NCBI GenBank assembly: GCA_902806095.1
Contig: CADCVF010000081.1
Span: 1-64,000, forward strand
Origin: an uncultured Rubrobacteraceae bacterium
GTDB taxonomy: Bacteria; Actinomycetota; Rubrobacteria; Rubrobacterales; Rubrobacteraceae
DNA: 64,000 nucleotides
Reading direction: 5' to 3'
Positions within the stretch are counted from its first letter, which is position 1. The number at the start of each line of letters is the position of its first letter. The notes beneath the pieces were generated by a model. That model was not told where the DNA came from, ran no database searches, and saw only the letters and a list, made by a program, of their open reading frames with translations. This document shows, in pieces, positions 26,370 to 35,135 of the stretch. The translations under genes were made by a program, and so were the position numbers.

Positions 26370-27491
26370 ATAGAGGTAGTCGCCCGCGAAGGCGAGGCGC
26401 GCGCCGGTGTTCTGAGCACGCCCCGCGGGCAGGTAGAGACGCCGGCCTTCATGCCTGTCGGGACCAAGGGCACCGTCAAAGGACTCACCCCGGGGGACCT
26501 GCGGGAAGTCGGTGTCGGAATCGTGCTCGGGAACACCTATCATCTTTACCTGAGACCCGGATCGGACCTCATCGAAGAGGCTGGTGGGCTTCACCACTTT
26601 ATGGGCTGGGACGGTCCGATCCTCACCGACTCGGGTGGCTACCAAGTGTTCTCACTCGCCCAGACGAGGCGCATCTCGGAGGAGGGGGTCGAGTTCGCGT
26701 CGGTCTACGACGGCTCGCCGCACATGTTCACCCCTGAGCTGACGACGAGGGTTCAGGAGGATCTAGGATCGGATGTGGCCATGGTCCTGGATGAGTGTCC
26801 GCCGGCCAACGCCAGCCGCGAGTACCACGAGCACTCGCTGCGGCGGACCGCGCGATGGGCGGGGCGGAGCAAAGAGGCGCACGGGAGGAGGGATCAGGCA
26901 CTGTTCGGGATCTTGCAGGGCGGGCTTTACCCCGACTTGAGGGAGGAGAGCCTCGCGCGGACGGTCGAGATCGGGTTCGACGGCTACGCTGTGGGGGGGC
27001 TCTCGGTGGGTGAGTCGCGAGAGGAGATGCTGAAGACGTTAGCCCTCACTGCGTCCAAGCTACCCGCCGGGAAGCCCAGGTACTTTATGGGGATCGGGGA
27101 CCCCGTCGGCATTTTGCAGGTCATAGCCCTCGGGGTGGATATGTTCGACTGCGTGCTCCCGACGCGCCTGGCCCGCCACGGCGCGGCCCTGACCCCGGAG
27201 GGCCGCCTCAACCTCAAGAACTCGAGGTACCGCAGGGATTTCGGCCCGCTCGACCCCGGGTGCTCGTGTGAGGCGTGCACCGGCTACAGCAGGGCCTACC
27301 TGGCGCATCTCGTGAGGGAGAACGAGCTTCTGGGCCACAGGCTCGTCACGTTACACAACGTCCGCTTCACCGTAGATCTTTGTCGTCTGGCGCGGTGCGA
27401 GATTAGGGCGGGACGCTTCGAGGCGTGGTCGCGGGGCTGGATCTCGCGCTACGAAGGTTCTGACCATGCGGGTGCAGATGAGCTAGAATGA
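26370..27491 (+). CDS. tgt: tRNA-guanine transglycosylase; start codon unclear
   Basis: The enzyme exchanges guanine 34 for preQ1 in tRNA. It shows FMPVGTKGTVKGL, the nucleophile and binding motifs ILTDSGGYQVFS and MFDCVLPTRLARHG, and the zinc site CSCEACTGY plus the histidine in VTLHNVRF. Coding similarity clearly begins before the first canonical start, ATG 26451: the stretch VYIEVVAREGEARAGVLSTP (from about 26364) matches the family's first strands. No ATG, GTG or TTG is in frame there. The position given (ATA, 26370) only marks the homologous extent. A rare start, an N-terminally short protein or an indel are all possible. Confidence 0.88.
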   Translation: MEVVAREGEARAGVLSTPRGQVETPAFMPVGTKGTVKGLTPGDLREVGVGIVLGNTYHLYLRPGSDLIEEAGGLHHFMGWDGPILTDSGGYQVFSLAQTRRISEEGVEFASVYDGSPHMFTPELTTRVQEDLGSDVAMVLDECPPANASREYHEHSLRRTARWAGRSKEAHGRRDQALFGILQGGLYPDLREESLARTVEIGFDGYAVGGLSVGESREEMLKTLALTASKLPAGKPRYFMGIGDPVGILQVIALGVDMFDCVLPTRLARHGAALTPEGRLNLKNSRYRRDFGPLDPGCSCEACTGYSRAYLAHLVRENELLGHRLVTLHNVRFTVDLCRLARCEIRAGRFEAWSRGWISRYEGSDHAGADELE

Positions 27492-27503
27492 CTCTCCGAT
27501 CAT

Positions 27504-28982
27504 ATGGGTAGTCGTCGAAACAACTTGATCGTGCTGGCCCTCGTGGTCGTCCTCCTCGGGGTGGCCGCCTACTTCATCTTTATCGATGAGCCCGTGACGA
27601 GGTCGACCCAGCTCGGGCTCGACCTCCAGGGCGGCGTCAGCGCCCAGCTAGAAGGCTCCCAGACGGGTGGGGGAAAGGTGACCCGAGAGGAGATGGTGCA
27701 GGCGGCCGACCTGATCCGGCAGCGCATAGACCGTCTCGGCGTGGCCGAACCCGACGTCAGGGTGCAGTCCGAGAACCAGATAGTGGTCCAGATCCCCGGG
27801 GTAAAGAACCCTGACGAGGTGATTCGCATTATCGGCAGTACTGCCCAGCTCGGTTTCTATCAGGTCCTCGCTGCGGGCCCGCAGCCGAACGTCCCGCAAG
27901 ACGAGATCGATCAGACCAGGCAAGACATTACAGAGACGCTCGAGGATGATGAGGCTTACGAGAAGGCGAAGACCAAAATCCTCTTCGAGGAGACCCCCTC
28001 GATACAGGGCAGGGGTACCGACGTCAACGGGTACGTGGTTCGCAAGGACCCCGACCTGACGGGCGACTCCCTAAAGCAGAACGGGGCGAACGTCGAGTTC
28101 GACCAGACGACAGGGAAGCGCATCGTGAGCCTGGAGCTCACGGCCGAGGGCGGCAGGCAGATGGGGGAACTTACCCAGAGAATGCTCAACGACTCGCTCG
28201 CCAGCGGGGAGCCCGCGCAGCTCGCCATCGCGCTCGACCAGGACATCCAGAGCGCGCCTACCGTGCAAGACACACTGGGCCAGAGCATTTCGATCTCCAA
28301 CGACGGACTGCCCAATGGGCTCCCCGAGGACGAGGCCAGGCAGCTCGAGACCGTGCTCAACACGGGCGCGCTGCCGGTCAACATGCAGGTTATCTCGCAG
28401 ACCACAGTAGGTCCGACACTCGGCCTGAGTTCCCTACAGAGCGGGCTTCTGGCCTCGCTCGTCGGGTTCGGGCTCGTGCTCTTGTTGCTGTTCGTCATCT
28501 ACAGGGCGCTCGGCGTCGTCGCCGACCTCGCCCTGCTGATCTACGCGTTCTTGTTGTGGGGCCTCATCGTGATCATCCCTATCACGGTGACGCTGCCGGG
28601 GATCGCCGGCATCGTGCTCTCCATCGGGGTCGCCGCTGATGCCAACGTCGTGATCTTCGAGCGCATCAAAGAGGAGGTCAGGCGCGGCAAAACGCCACGG
28701 AGTGCGATCCAGGCCGGCTACGACAAGGGCTTCAGGGCGATCCTGGACGGTAACGTAACGACCCTCATAACGGCGTTCATCCTGTTCGCGCTCTCCAGCG
28801 GATCCGTCAGGGGCTTCGCCGTGCTGCTCTCCATCGGGGTCGTGCTCTCGATGTTTACGGCGATCGTGATCACACGCGCCCTCCTTGGGTTGCTCTCTGA
28901 CCGCGGCATCCACCTCTCGCCGGCCCTGATGGGGGTCTCGAAGTCCAGTATCTCTGCGACGCAAGAAGCCAGGGTGAGGTAA
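27504..28982 (+). CDS. secD: Protein translocase subunit SecD
   Basis: The 492-residue protein forms, with SecF, the membrane complex that helps pull secreted proteins out of SecYEG. It has an N-terminal membrane helix, the large periplasmic part starting TQLGLDLQGGVSAQLEG, and a five-helix RND-type membrane domain with GLLASLVGFGLVLLLLF, AADANVVIFERIKEEVR and LDGNVTTLITAFILF. TAGAAT at 27484-27489 is a likely -10 box, giving a leader of only about eight bases. secF follows after one base. Confidence 0.96.
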   Translation: MGSRRNNLIVLALVVVLLGVAAYFIFIDEPVTRSTQLGLDLQGGVSAQLEGSQTGGGKVTREEMVQAADLIRQRIDRLGVAEPDVRVQSENQIVVQIPGVKNPDEVIRIIGSTAQLGFYQVLAAGPQPNVPQDEIDQTRQDITETLEDDEAYEKAKTKILFEETPSIQGRGTDVNGYVVRKDPDLTGDSLKQNGANVEFDQTTGKRIVSLELTAEGGRQMGELTQRMLNDSLASGEPAQLAIALDQDIQSAPTVQDTLGQSISISNDGLPNGLPEDEARQLETVLNTGALPVNMQVISQTTVGPTLGLSSLQSGLLASLVGFGLVLLLLFVIYRALGVVADLALLIYAFLLWGLIVIIPITVTLPGIAGIVLSIGVAADANVVIFERIKEEVRRGKTPRSAIQAGYDKGFRAILDGNVTTLITAFILFALSSGSVRGFAVLLSIGVVLSMFTAIVITRALLGLLSDRGIHLSPALMGVSKSSISATQEARVR

Positions 28983-28983
28983 C

Positions 28984-29874
28984 GTGTTCGATAATGTAGA
29001 CTTCGTCGGCGGCTGGAAGCTGTATTTCTCGCTCTCGGCAATCTTGCTACTTGCAGGGATCATCGCCATAGCGCTCGGAGGCCTCAACTTCGGGATAGAC
29101 TTCCAGGGTGGGGCGCAGTTCACCGTTGCAAACGCCGAGCGACAGCTCAGCGACGAGCAGGTGCGCGCCGCGCTGCCCGAGGAACTTGCAGGAGAATCCG
29201 TCGTCACGACCCTGGGGGAGAATGGCTACGAGGTGCGGACTCCGGTCGTAAGCTCTCAGGAGGAGCAGAGCCAGATTCGCGACTCCCTGAGCCAGGCTAT
29301 AGGGGGAGAGGTTAGCGTCACGACCGTTAGCCCTGCGTTCGGCGAGCAGCTCAGAAATCAGGCGCTGCAGGCTGTGGTGGCCGCGCTGATCATAATCGTG
29401 GCCTTTATCAGCTTCCGGTTCGAGTTCGCCTTCGCCCTCGCTGCGATGGCCGCGCTCGTGCACGACATACTGATGACCATAGGTTTCTACGCCATCGTCG
29501 GCAGGGAGGTTAGCCTGGTTACCGTGGTCGCCGTTTTGACGGTGCTCGGGTACTCGATCTACGACACCATAATCATCTTCGACAGGATCAGGGAGAACGC
29601 CCCCACGGTCGGCTACAACAGGCGCCGCTTCGACGAGATGATCAACCGCTCCATCCGGCAGGTCGTGAGGCGTTCGATCTACACTTCCATCTTCACCCTC
29701 ATCCCTATAACGGCGCTCTTGATCTTCGGGGAAGCGACCCTGAGTGACTTCGCCTTCGCCCTGCTGGTCGGCATCGTCGCGGGTACTTACAGTTCGATCT
29801 TCATAGCCTCACCGGTCCTCTCGCTCTACAAGGCCTGGCGCGCCGGGAAGCTCCAGGCCGCCCGCTCGACGTAG
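28984..29874 (+). CDS. secF: Protein translocase subunit SecF
   Basis: The 296-residue partner of SecD has LNFGIDFQGGAQFTV after the first helix and the RND-like membrane domain with VVAVLTVLGYSIYDTIIIFD-type motifs (VLTVLGYSIYDTIIIFDR) and RSIYTSIFTLIPITALLIFG. GTG 28984 is one base after secD, so the two are co-translated. Confidence 0.95.
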   Translation: MFDNVDFVGGWKLYFSLSAILLLAGIIAIALGGLNFGIDFQGGAQFTVANAERQLSDEQVRAALPEELAGESVVTTLGENGYEVRTPVVSSQEEQSQIRDSLSQAIGGEVSVTTVSPAFGEQLRNQALQAVVAALIIIVAFISFRFEFAFALAAMAALVHDILMTIGFYAIVGREVSLVTVVAVLTVLGYSIYDTIIIFDRIRENAPTVGYNRRRFDEMINRSIRQVVRRSIYTSIFTLIPITALLIFGEATLSDFAFALLVGIVAGTYSSIFIASPVLSLYKAWRAGKLQAARST

Positions 29875-29901
29875 GGGCCGCCACATGGCTTGCGCCTTGG
29901 T

Positions 29902-29935
29902 TATCATGTAGGTGTTGCACTCGATAATCTGGAGG
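29902..29935 (+). promoter_or_regulatory. Promoter and ribosome site for the phasin-like gene
   Basis: TATCAT at 29902-29907 is a likely -10 box, and GATAAT at 29923-29928 is a second candidate. GGAGG at 29931-29935 is a clear ribosome site for ATG 29941. Confidence 0.45.
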
Positions 29936-29940
29936 TAATT

Positions 29941-30342
29941 ATGCGTGGAACGGTTGGCGAGACGCTCGAGCGCCTGATCCTGTTGCAGATAGGGGCTGCC
30001 GCTGCGACGCGCGACAGGGTACAGGAGATCGTGGACTCCCTCATCGAGCAGGGCCGCGTCGAGCGCGAGGAGGGCCGCACGGTGGTCAACGACGTGATGA
30101 ATCGCGCCCGCGAGCGCTCGACAGGGGCGCGTTCGCTGGTCGACGCTTCTGTGCAGCAGGGTCTCAGGAGGGGCGGATTTCCGACTAGGGAGGACTACGA
30201 GGACCTTCTGTTCCGCATCGAACAGCTGGAGCACAGGGTGAGGATGCTCGAGGACCGTCCCGCGGCCCCTCCTCCGCCTGCGGGTGAACCTGAGGCTCCG
30301 CCCGGGCGCGGTGACGCCCCCGAGACACCGCCGGGACTGTAG
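29941..30342 (+). CDS. Phasin-like helical protein
   Basis: The 133-residue protein begins with a helical stretch (GETLERLILLQIGAAAATRD and VQEIVDSLIEQGRVEREEG), then heptad-like segments (DLLFRIEQLEHRVRMLED) and a proline-rich tail. This is the look of PHA-granule-associated (phasin-like) and related regulators; no PHA genes are in the window. The ATG at 29941 is chosen for its ribosome site over a longer frame from 29890. Its gene precedes a UbiB-type kinase gene by 22 bases, and the two may work together on lipid or quinone matters, by inference. Confidence 0.65.
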   Translation: MRGTVGETLERLILLQIGAAAATRDRVQEIVDSLIEQGRVEREEGRTVVNDVMNRARERSTGARSLVDASVQQGLRRGGFPTREDYEDLLFRIEQLEHRVRMLEDRPAAPPPPAGEPEAPPGRGDAPETPPGL

Positions 30343-30364
30343 CAGAAGGGCCTATTCTCCGCGC

Positions 30365-32035
30365 GTGGCGAACGGAGGGATACCCCGGGCCGACCGGTCG
30401 GGGAACCTCAGGCGCTTCTCCCAGATAAGCCGCATCCTCGTGCGCCACGGTTTCGGCTTCGTCTTCGACGTAAGGCGGGACAGGAGGGAGAAGAAGGGTC
30501 TGCAAGAGTTCCTCGCGCCCAACTTCGGCGTCAGGTTACGCCGCACCCTCGACGACCTCGGGCCCACCTTCGTCAAGTTCGGCCAGGTCCTCTCCACCCG
30601 CTCGGACATACTGCCTGAAGGCGTACTCTCCGAGCTCGAGAAGCTTCAGGATACGGCCAGGCCGATGCCTGCCGGGGTCGCCCAGGAGATAATCGAGAGT
30701 GAGCTCGGGGCTCCTGTCGATGAGGTGTTCGCCTCTTTCGACCCTGTGCCGCTCGGCTCCGCTAGCATCGGACAGGTCCACAGGGCCGTGCTGCGTGGCG
30801 GGGAGACCGTCGCCGTCAAGGTACAGCGGCCCGAGGCACCCCGCAGGGTCGGGGGAGACCTCGAGCTCATGAGGGACTTCGCCGGCCTGCTCGACCGGAG
30901 GTTCGGGCGCAGGCTGTTTGTAGACGTGCGCGGCCTCGTGGCCGAGTTCGAGGTCGTCGTCAAGCGCGAGCTCGACTACACCGCAGAGGCGGAGAACGCC
31001 CGCCGCTTCGCCGCCAACTTCGCTGAGACGCCGGTCATCATCCCCAGGGTCTACCTCGGGCTGTCGACCTCCAGGGTGTTGACGGAGGAGTACATCGAGG
31101 GGACCAGGTTCAGGGACATCCGTCCGCTGGTACTCTCTCCCTCCGAGCGGCGGCGCATCGCCTCCATGGGGGCGGAGGCGATCTTCAAGATGGCCTTCGA
31201 GGATGGATTCTTCCACGGTGACCCCCATCCGAGCAACCTGCTCCTGACTCCTGATGGGGACCTCGCCTTGCTAGATTTCGGCATGGTCGGCTACATGAGC
31301 CAGGGCGATATCGAGGCCCTCTCGAGACTCTTTATCGCCGTGATACAGCGTGACGCCCCCGCCGCCCTGCGGGCCCTCGAACGGCTCGGCGTACGCTACG
31401 CGACCGAGATACGCGGCGACCTAGTTAGGGATCTGCGGGAGTTCCTCAACAAGTACTCGGGGCTCTCAGTCGGGGAAGTCACCCTGGGGCAGGCGCTCTC
31501 AGAACTAGTCGCGCTCGCGCGCCGCTACAGGCTCAGGATGCCGCCCGTCTTCCCGCTGCTAACCAAGGCGCTCGTGACCGCCGAAGGGCTCGCCCGCTCC
31601 ATAGATCCAACCATAAACGTCTACGAGGTCGCCAGGCCATACGCACAGAGGCTCCTCTCCGAGCGTTACAGGCCGGAGGCCGTAATCGAAGTCGTCGAAG
31701 AGTACGCCCTGGAGTACGCCCGCTACGTCGAGGACTATCCGGAGCAGGTCAGGCTGCTACTGGCCGAGCTCGCCGACGGTGAGTTCGAGGTGCAGCTCGC
31801 GCACGGCGGCCTCGACGAACTGGTAGGCAGCGTCGACGTTCTCGCAAACCGGCTGGTCTTCGCCGTCGTTACCGCCGCCTTGCTCGTCGGGTCCTCGATG
31901 CTCGGCGCCTTCGATGTCGGAGGGCCCAACGTGCCCCTTCTCGGCGCCCCCCTCATCAGCTTCATCGGCTATGCATTTTCCCTCATCCTAACCGCCTTCC
32001 TCCTCATAGTTATTTTCAGGTCTGGAAGGCTGTGA
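30365..32035 (+). CDS. ABC1/UbiB-family atypical kinase
   Basis: The 556-residue protein has the UbiB hallmark FVKFGQVLSTRSDILP, the nucleotide-binding AVKVQRP lysine, DGFFHGDPHPSNLL catalytic loop and LLDFGMVG metal motif. Two membrane helices end the protein. Members support quinone synthesis or lipid homeostasis through ATPase or kinase activity. The GTG at 30365 is chosen as it begins coding-like sequence; the frame upstream overlaps the phasin-like gene. A long repeat region follows. Confidence 0.9.
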   Translation: MANGGIPRADRSGNLRRFSQISRILVRHGFGFVFDVRRDRREKKGLQEFLAPNFGVRLRRTLDDLGPTFVKFGQVLSTRSDILPEGVLSELEKLQDTARPMPAGVAQEIIESELGAPVDEVFASFDPVPLGSASIGQVHRAVLRGGETVAVKVQRPEAPRRVGGDLELMRDFAGLLDRRFGRRLFVDVRGLVAEFEVVVKRELDYTAEAENARRFAANFAETPVIIPRVYLGLSTSRVLTEEYIEGTRFRDIRPLVLSPSERRRIASMGAEAIFKMAFEDGFFHGDPHPSNLLLTPDGDLALLDFGMVGYMSQGDIEALSRLFIAVIQRDAPAALRALERLGVRYATEIRGDLVRDLREFLNKYSGLSVGEVTLGQALSELVALARRYRLRMPPVFPLLTKALVTAEGLARSIDPTINVYEVARPYAQRLLSERYRPEAVIEVVEEYALEYARYVEDYPEQVRLLLAELADGEFEVQLAHGGLDELVGSVDVLANRLVFAVVTAALLVGSSMLGAFDVGGPNVPLLGAPLISFIGYAFSLILTAFLLIVIFRSGRL

Positions 32036-32118
32036 ATTAGCACGCTTCGGCTTCGCCTACGCTCGTCAGCACTTCAGCACGCTCAGGCTTTGCCTTCGCT
32101 TGTCAGCATTTCAGCTTG
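32036..32118. repeat. TCAGCA modular repeat cluster, left part
   Basis: Units GTCAGCACTTCAGC and TTGTCAGCATTTCAGC alternate with GGCTTCGCC and GGCTTTGCC mini-hairpins right after the UbiB stop. 32075-32116 matches 15997-16038 with one mismatch. Confidence 0.75.
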
Positions 32119-32205
32119 CTCCCGGTCCGGCCCTGCCTGGCCGCGCATGAGGAACCGCTACCAACGTCAGTAGGGTCTTACGCTCGTGGCGAAGTGGTAG
32201 GACGA

Positions 32206-32310
32206 CTTGCTGAAATGCTGACGAGCCGCCGAGCGGAGCGAGGCGGCGTGCCGACAAGCGGAGGCCGAAGGCCGGAGCGTGCTGACAAGCCTGCGTAGCA
32301 GGCGTGCTGA
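32206..32310. repeat. TGCTGA modular repeat cluster, right part
   Basis: TTGCTGAAATGCTGAC begins a series in which GTGCTGA(C) words separate three different hairpins: GCCGCC...GGCGGC, GGCC-GAA-GGCC and GCCTGC-GTA-GCAGGC. It ends directly at the TATAAT of the rel promoter. Confidence 0.75.
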
Positions 32311-32316
32311 TATAAT
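32311..32316 (+). promoter_or_regulatory. -10 box TATAAT of rel, leaderless type
   Basis: A perfect TATAAT lies exactly six bases before the ATG of the ppGpp synthetase gene, and its first base follows the repeat array directly. Confidence 0.7.
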
Positions 32317-32322
32317 TTCGCC

Positions 32323-34548
32323 ATGGAACCCGTTCGTACAGAGGAACGTCCGAGGGCGATAGCGGCGCCTGGCGTGAACATATCTTCTCTTATCGAGAAG
32401 GTGTCTTCCTACGGGCCTGCGGGGACGGAGGAGTTGATCGCCGACGCCTATAACGCCTCCCACGCGGCGCACAGGGGCCAGACCCGCAAGAGCGGCGAAC
32501 CTTTCGTCTACCACCCGCTCGCGGCGGCCGACGTCCTCGCCGAGCTGCGCCTCGACCCTACGACCATAGCCGCCGCGCTCTTGCACGATGTGCTCGAGGA
32601 TACGGGCGTGACCAAAGAGGAGCTGGCGGAGCGGTTCGGGGAGGAGGTGGCCGAGATAGTAGATGGGGTCACCAAGCTCAAGCGGCTGCCTTCGGGCAAC
32701 CTCGAGGAGGCGCAGGCCGAGTCTTTGAGGAAGATGATCGTAGCCATGAGCCGCGACGTGCGTGTGATCATCATCAAGCTCGCCGACAGGCTGCACAACA
32801 TGAGGACCCTCGCCTACCTCAAGCGCGAGACCCAACTCAGGAAGGCGACGGAGACCCTGGAGATCTACGCTCCCCTCGCGCACAGGCTGGGGATCTACTC
32901 GATCAAGTGGGAGCTCGAGGACCTCTCTTTTGCCACCCTACACCCGCGGCGCTACGAGGAGATAAAGAGCCTGGTCGCCGCCAGGCGCGGGGACAGGGAG
33001 GCTTTTATCAACGGGACGGCGGCCGAGCTTCTGCGGCACCTGCGGGAGTCGGGGATAGGGGCCGAGGTCCATGGGAGGGTCAAGCACTTCTACTCCATCT
33101 ACAACAAGATGGTGCGTCGCAACAAGGAGTTCAACGAGATCTACGACCTCGCCGGCCTCAGGGTCGTCGTCGACGGCGTGCGCGACTGCTACGGCACGCT
33201 CGGTGTCATACACTCGATCTGGAAGCCTATCCCTGGCCGCTTCAAGGACTACATAGCGATGCCCAAGTTCAACATGTACCAGTCGCTTCACACGACAGTG
33301 ATGTCCAACGAGGGGAAACTGCTCGAGATCCAGATCCGGACCTCCGAGATGGACACGACGGCGGAGTACGGCATCGCTGCCCACTGGATGTACAAGCACG
33401 GTCTTACCGACCGTCAGGTGGACCGCCTGACCTGGCTCAAGAGCATGATGGAGTGGCAGCAAGAGACGACCGATGCCGGTGATTTCATGGAGTCTTTGAA
33501 GGGTGAGCTCGTCGCTGAGGAGGTCTTCGTCTTTACGCCCAAGGGCGACGTGGTCAGCCTTCCCAGCGGGGCGACCCCCATAGACTTCGCCTATCACGTC
33601 CACACCGAGGTCGGCCACCGTACGATAGGGGCCAGGGTCAACGACCGCATCGTCCCCCTCGACTCCGAGCTCGTCTCGGGTGACAGGGTCGAGGTCATCA
33701 CTGGCAAGAACTCGGGGCCGAGCCGCGACTGGCTGGCCGTGGTCCAGAGCGGGCGCGCGCGCAACAAGATAAGGCAGTTCTTCAACAAGGCCGACCGCGA
33801 AGACAACTTGAGCCTGGGACGCGAGAAGATCCTCGCCCTTCTGAAGAGGCGTCGGATCGGCAAGGTCCCCTCGGGCGTCCTCGAGGATGTTGCCCGCTCG
33901 ACCAACTACTCCTCCCCCGACGACATGTTCGCCGCCGTCGGCGCCGGCGTGCTCTCGGCCGAGAACGTGGCCGGTCGTATAGTCGAACATGTACGTCCCA
34001 AGGAGGAAGAGGAACAGCCAAGAGAGCAGAGCCCCGCGCTCGCCCCGCTTCCGCTCCCCGAGGGTGGAACTGACGAGCAGACCGGGGTGCGTGTCGTCGG
34101 GTCGAGCGGTATCCTGACGCGGCTTGCGCGTTGTTGCACCCCGATGCCTGGCGACGAGATCGTCGGCTACGTCTCGCTGGGGCGCGGCGTCGTCGTTCAT
34201 TCAGCCGGCTGCGTGAACGCGAGGGCGCTCCAGTCCAGGGACCCCGAGCGCTTTGTCGAGGTCGAGTGGGCCAGGGGGTCAGATAAGCTCTTCACCGTCG
34301 AACTGCTCGTCGAGGCCCTCGACAGGATGCATCTGTTGAAGGATATAACGGCCACGATCTCGGACGCCGGCGTCAATATCGTCTCCGCGAGGGTCGACAC
34401 CATCGAGGACAGGACGGCCCTCAGCAGGTTCGCTTTCAAGGCTGCGGGCGTGCAGCACGTCGAGGAGGTAATACGTAAGATCCGGAGCATCCCCGACGTC
34501 TACGACGTCTACAGGGTCTCCCGCGACGGCACACCCCTGGAGCGCTAG
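32323..34548 (+). CDS. rel: Bifunctional (p)ppGpp synthetase/hydrolase
   Basis: The 741-residue RSH protein makes and degrades the alarmone ppGpp. The HD hydrolase domain is intact (HAAHRGQTRKSGEPFVYHPL, AALLHDVLEDT). The synthetase domain has YSIYNKMVRRN, DLAGLRVVVD and PGRFKDYIAMPK, whose RFKD charge pattern is that of bifunctional enzymes. TGS (VFTPKGDVVSLPSGATPIDF), a zinc-finger-like RCCTPMPGDEIVGYV segment and a C-terminal ACT domain follow. It is the only RSH seen here. A leaderless start is predicted. The MBL hydrolase and hisS follow closely. Confidence 0.96.
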   Translation: MEPVRTEERPRAIAAPGVNISSLIEKVSSYGPAGTEELIADAYNASHAAHRGQTRKSGEPFVYHPLAAADVLAELRLDPTTIAAALLHDVLEDTGVTKEELAERFGEEVAEIVDGVTKLKRLPSGNLEEAQAESLRKMIVAMSRDVRVIIIKLADRLHNMRTLAYLKRETQLRKATETLEIYAPLAHRLGIYSIKWELEDLSFATLHPRRYEEIKSLVAARRGDREAFINGTAAELLRHLRESGIGAEVHGRVKHFYSIYNKMVRRNKEFNEIYDLAGLRVVVDGVRDCYGTLGVIHSIWKPIPGRFKDYIAMPKFNMYQSLHTTVMSNEGKLLEIQIRTSEMDTTAEYGIAAHWMYKHGLTDRQVDRLTWLKSMMEWQQETTDAGDFMESLKGELVAEEVFVFTPKGDVVSLPSGATPIDFAYHVHTEVGHRTIGARVNDRIVPLDSELVSGDRVEVITGKNSGPSRDWLAVVQSGRARNKIRQFFNKADREDNLSLGREKILALLKRRRIGKVPSGVLEDVARSTNYSSPDDMFAAVGAGVLSAENVAGRIVEHVRPKEEEEQPREQSPALAPLPLPEGGTDEQTGVRVVGSSGILTRLARCCTPMPGDEIVGYVSLGRGVVVHSAGCVNARALQSRDPERFVEVEWARGSDKLFTVELLVEALDRMHLLKDITATISDAGVNIVSARVDTIEDRTALSRFAFKAAGVQHVEEVIRKIRSIPDVYDVYRVSRDGTPLER

Positions 34549-34559
34549 GAGGCTCGCAG

Positions 34560-35135
34560 GTGAGCGAGATCGAACAGGTAACACTCTCTATGGACGGCTT
34601 CGAGGTCAACTCCTACGTCGTCCACGCCCCCGAAGGAGACATCGTCGTCGACGCCGGTGCGGAGCCGGAGAAGATCCTCGGCGCCACCCGCGCCCCCGTG
34701 GCGGCGATCCTGCTGACGCACGGTCACGCTGATCACGTGGAGGCCCTGGAGTTTGTGCGTAGTGAGACCGGGGCCCCTGTCTACATGCACCCTGCGGACA
34801 CAGAGGGGAAGGTCAGTGATTACGAGGCACTCGATGACGGGCAGGCCCTCGATCTCGCCGGTCTAGGTATCAGGGTTCTTCACACGCCAGGGCACTCTCC
34901 AGGGTCTGTGACGTTCGTTATTGGGCACGACCAGATCGTCGGTGACCTCATATTGCCTGGCAGCGTAGGCCGGACGGACCTCCAGGGCGCTTCATGGGAG
35001 GAGATCGAAGCCTCAATCCGCAAGGTGATGCCTCTCTGGGAGGAGGAGACGCGCCTGTACACCGGCCACGGTCCTGTCCTCACGGCAGTGGAGGAACTGA
35101 GAACCAATCCATACCTTCCTCCTGGTCTCTCGTGA
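34560..35135 (+). CDS. Metallo-beta-lactamase-fold hydrolase (GloB-like)
   Basis: The 191-residue protein has the zinc motif THGHADHVEAL, H in HTPGHSPGSV, D in GDLILPGSVGRTD, and ends with TGHGPVLT. This is a short glyoxalase II-type fold. It lies between rel and hisS, a place where such a gene is common in Gram-positive genomes. The substrate is unknown. The GTG start is 11 bases after rel; its stop overlaps the hisS GTG. Confidence 0.88.
   Translation: MSEIEQVTLSMDGFEVNSYVVHAPEGDIVVDAGAEPEKILGATRAPVAAILLTHGHADHVEALEFVRSETGAPVYMHPADTEGKVSDYEALDDGQALDLAGLGIRVLHTPGHSPGSVTFVIGHDQIVGDLILPGSVGRTDLQGASWEEIEASIRKVMPLWEEETRLYTGHGPVLTAVEELRTNPYLPPGLS

Noticed and set aside
32036-32310. Possible CRISPR array
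   Set aside because: The repeat words are short, unevenly spaced and differ in orientation, and the parts between them are self-complementary hairpins. No cas gene is near.
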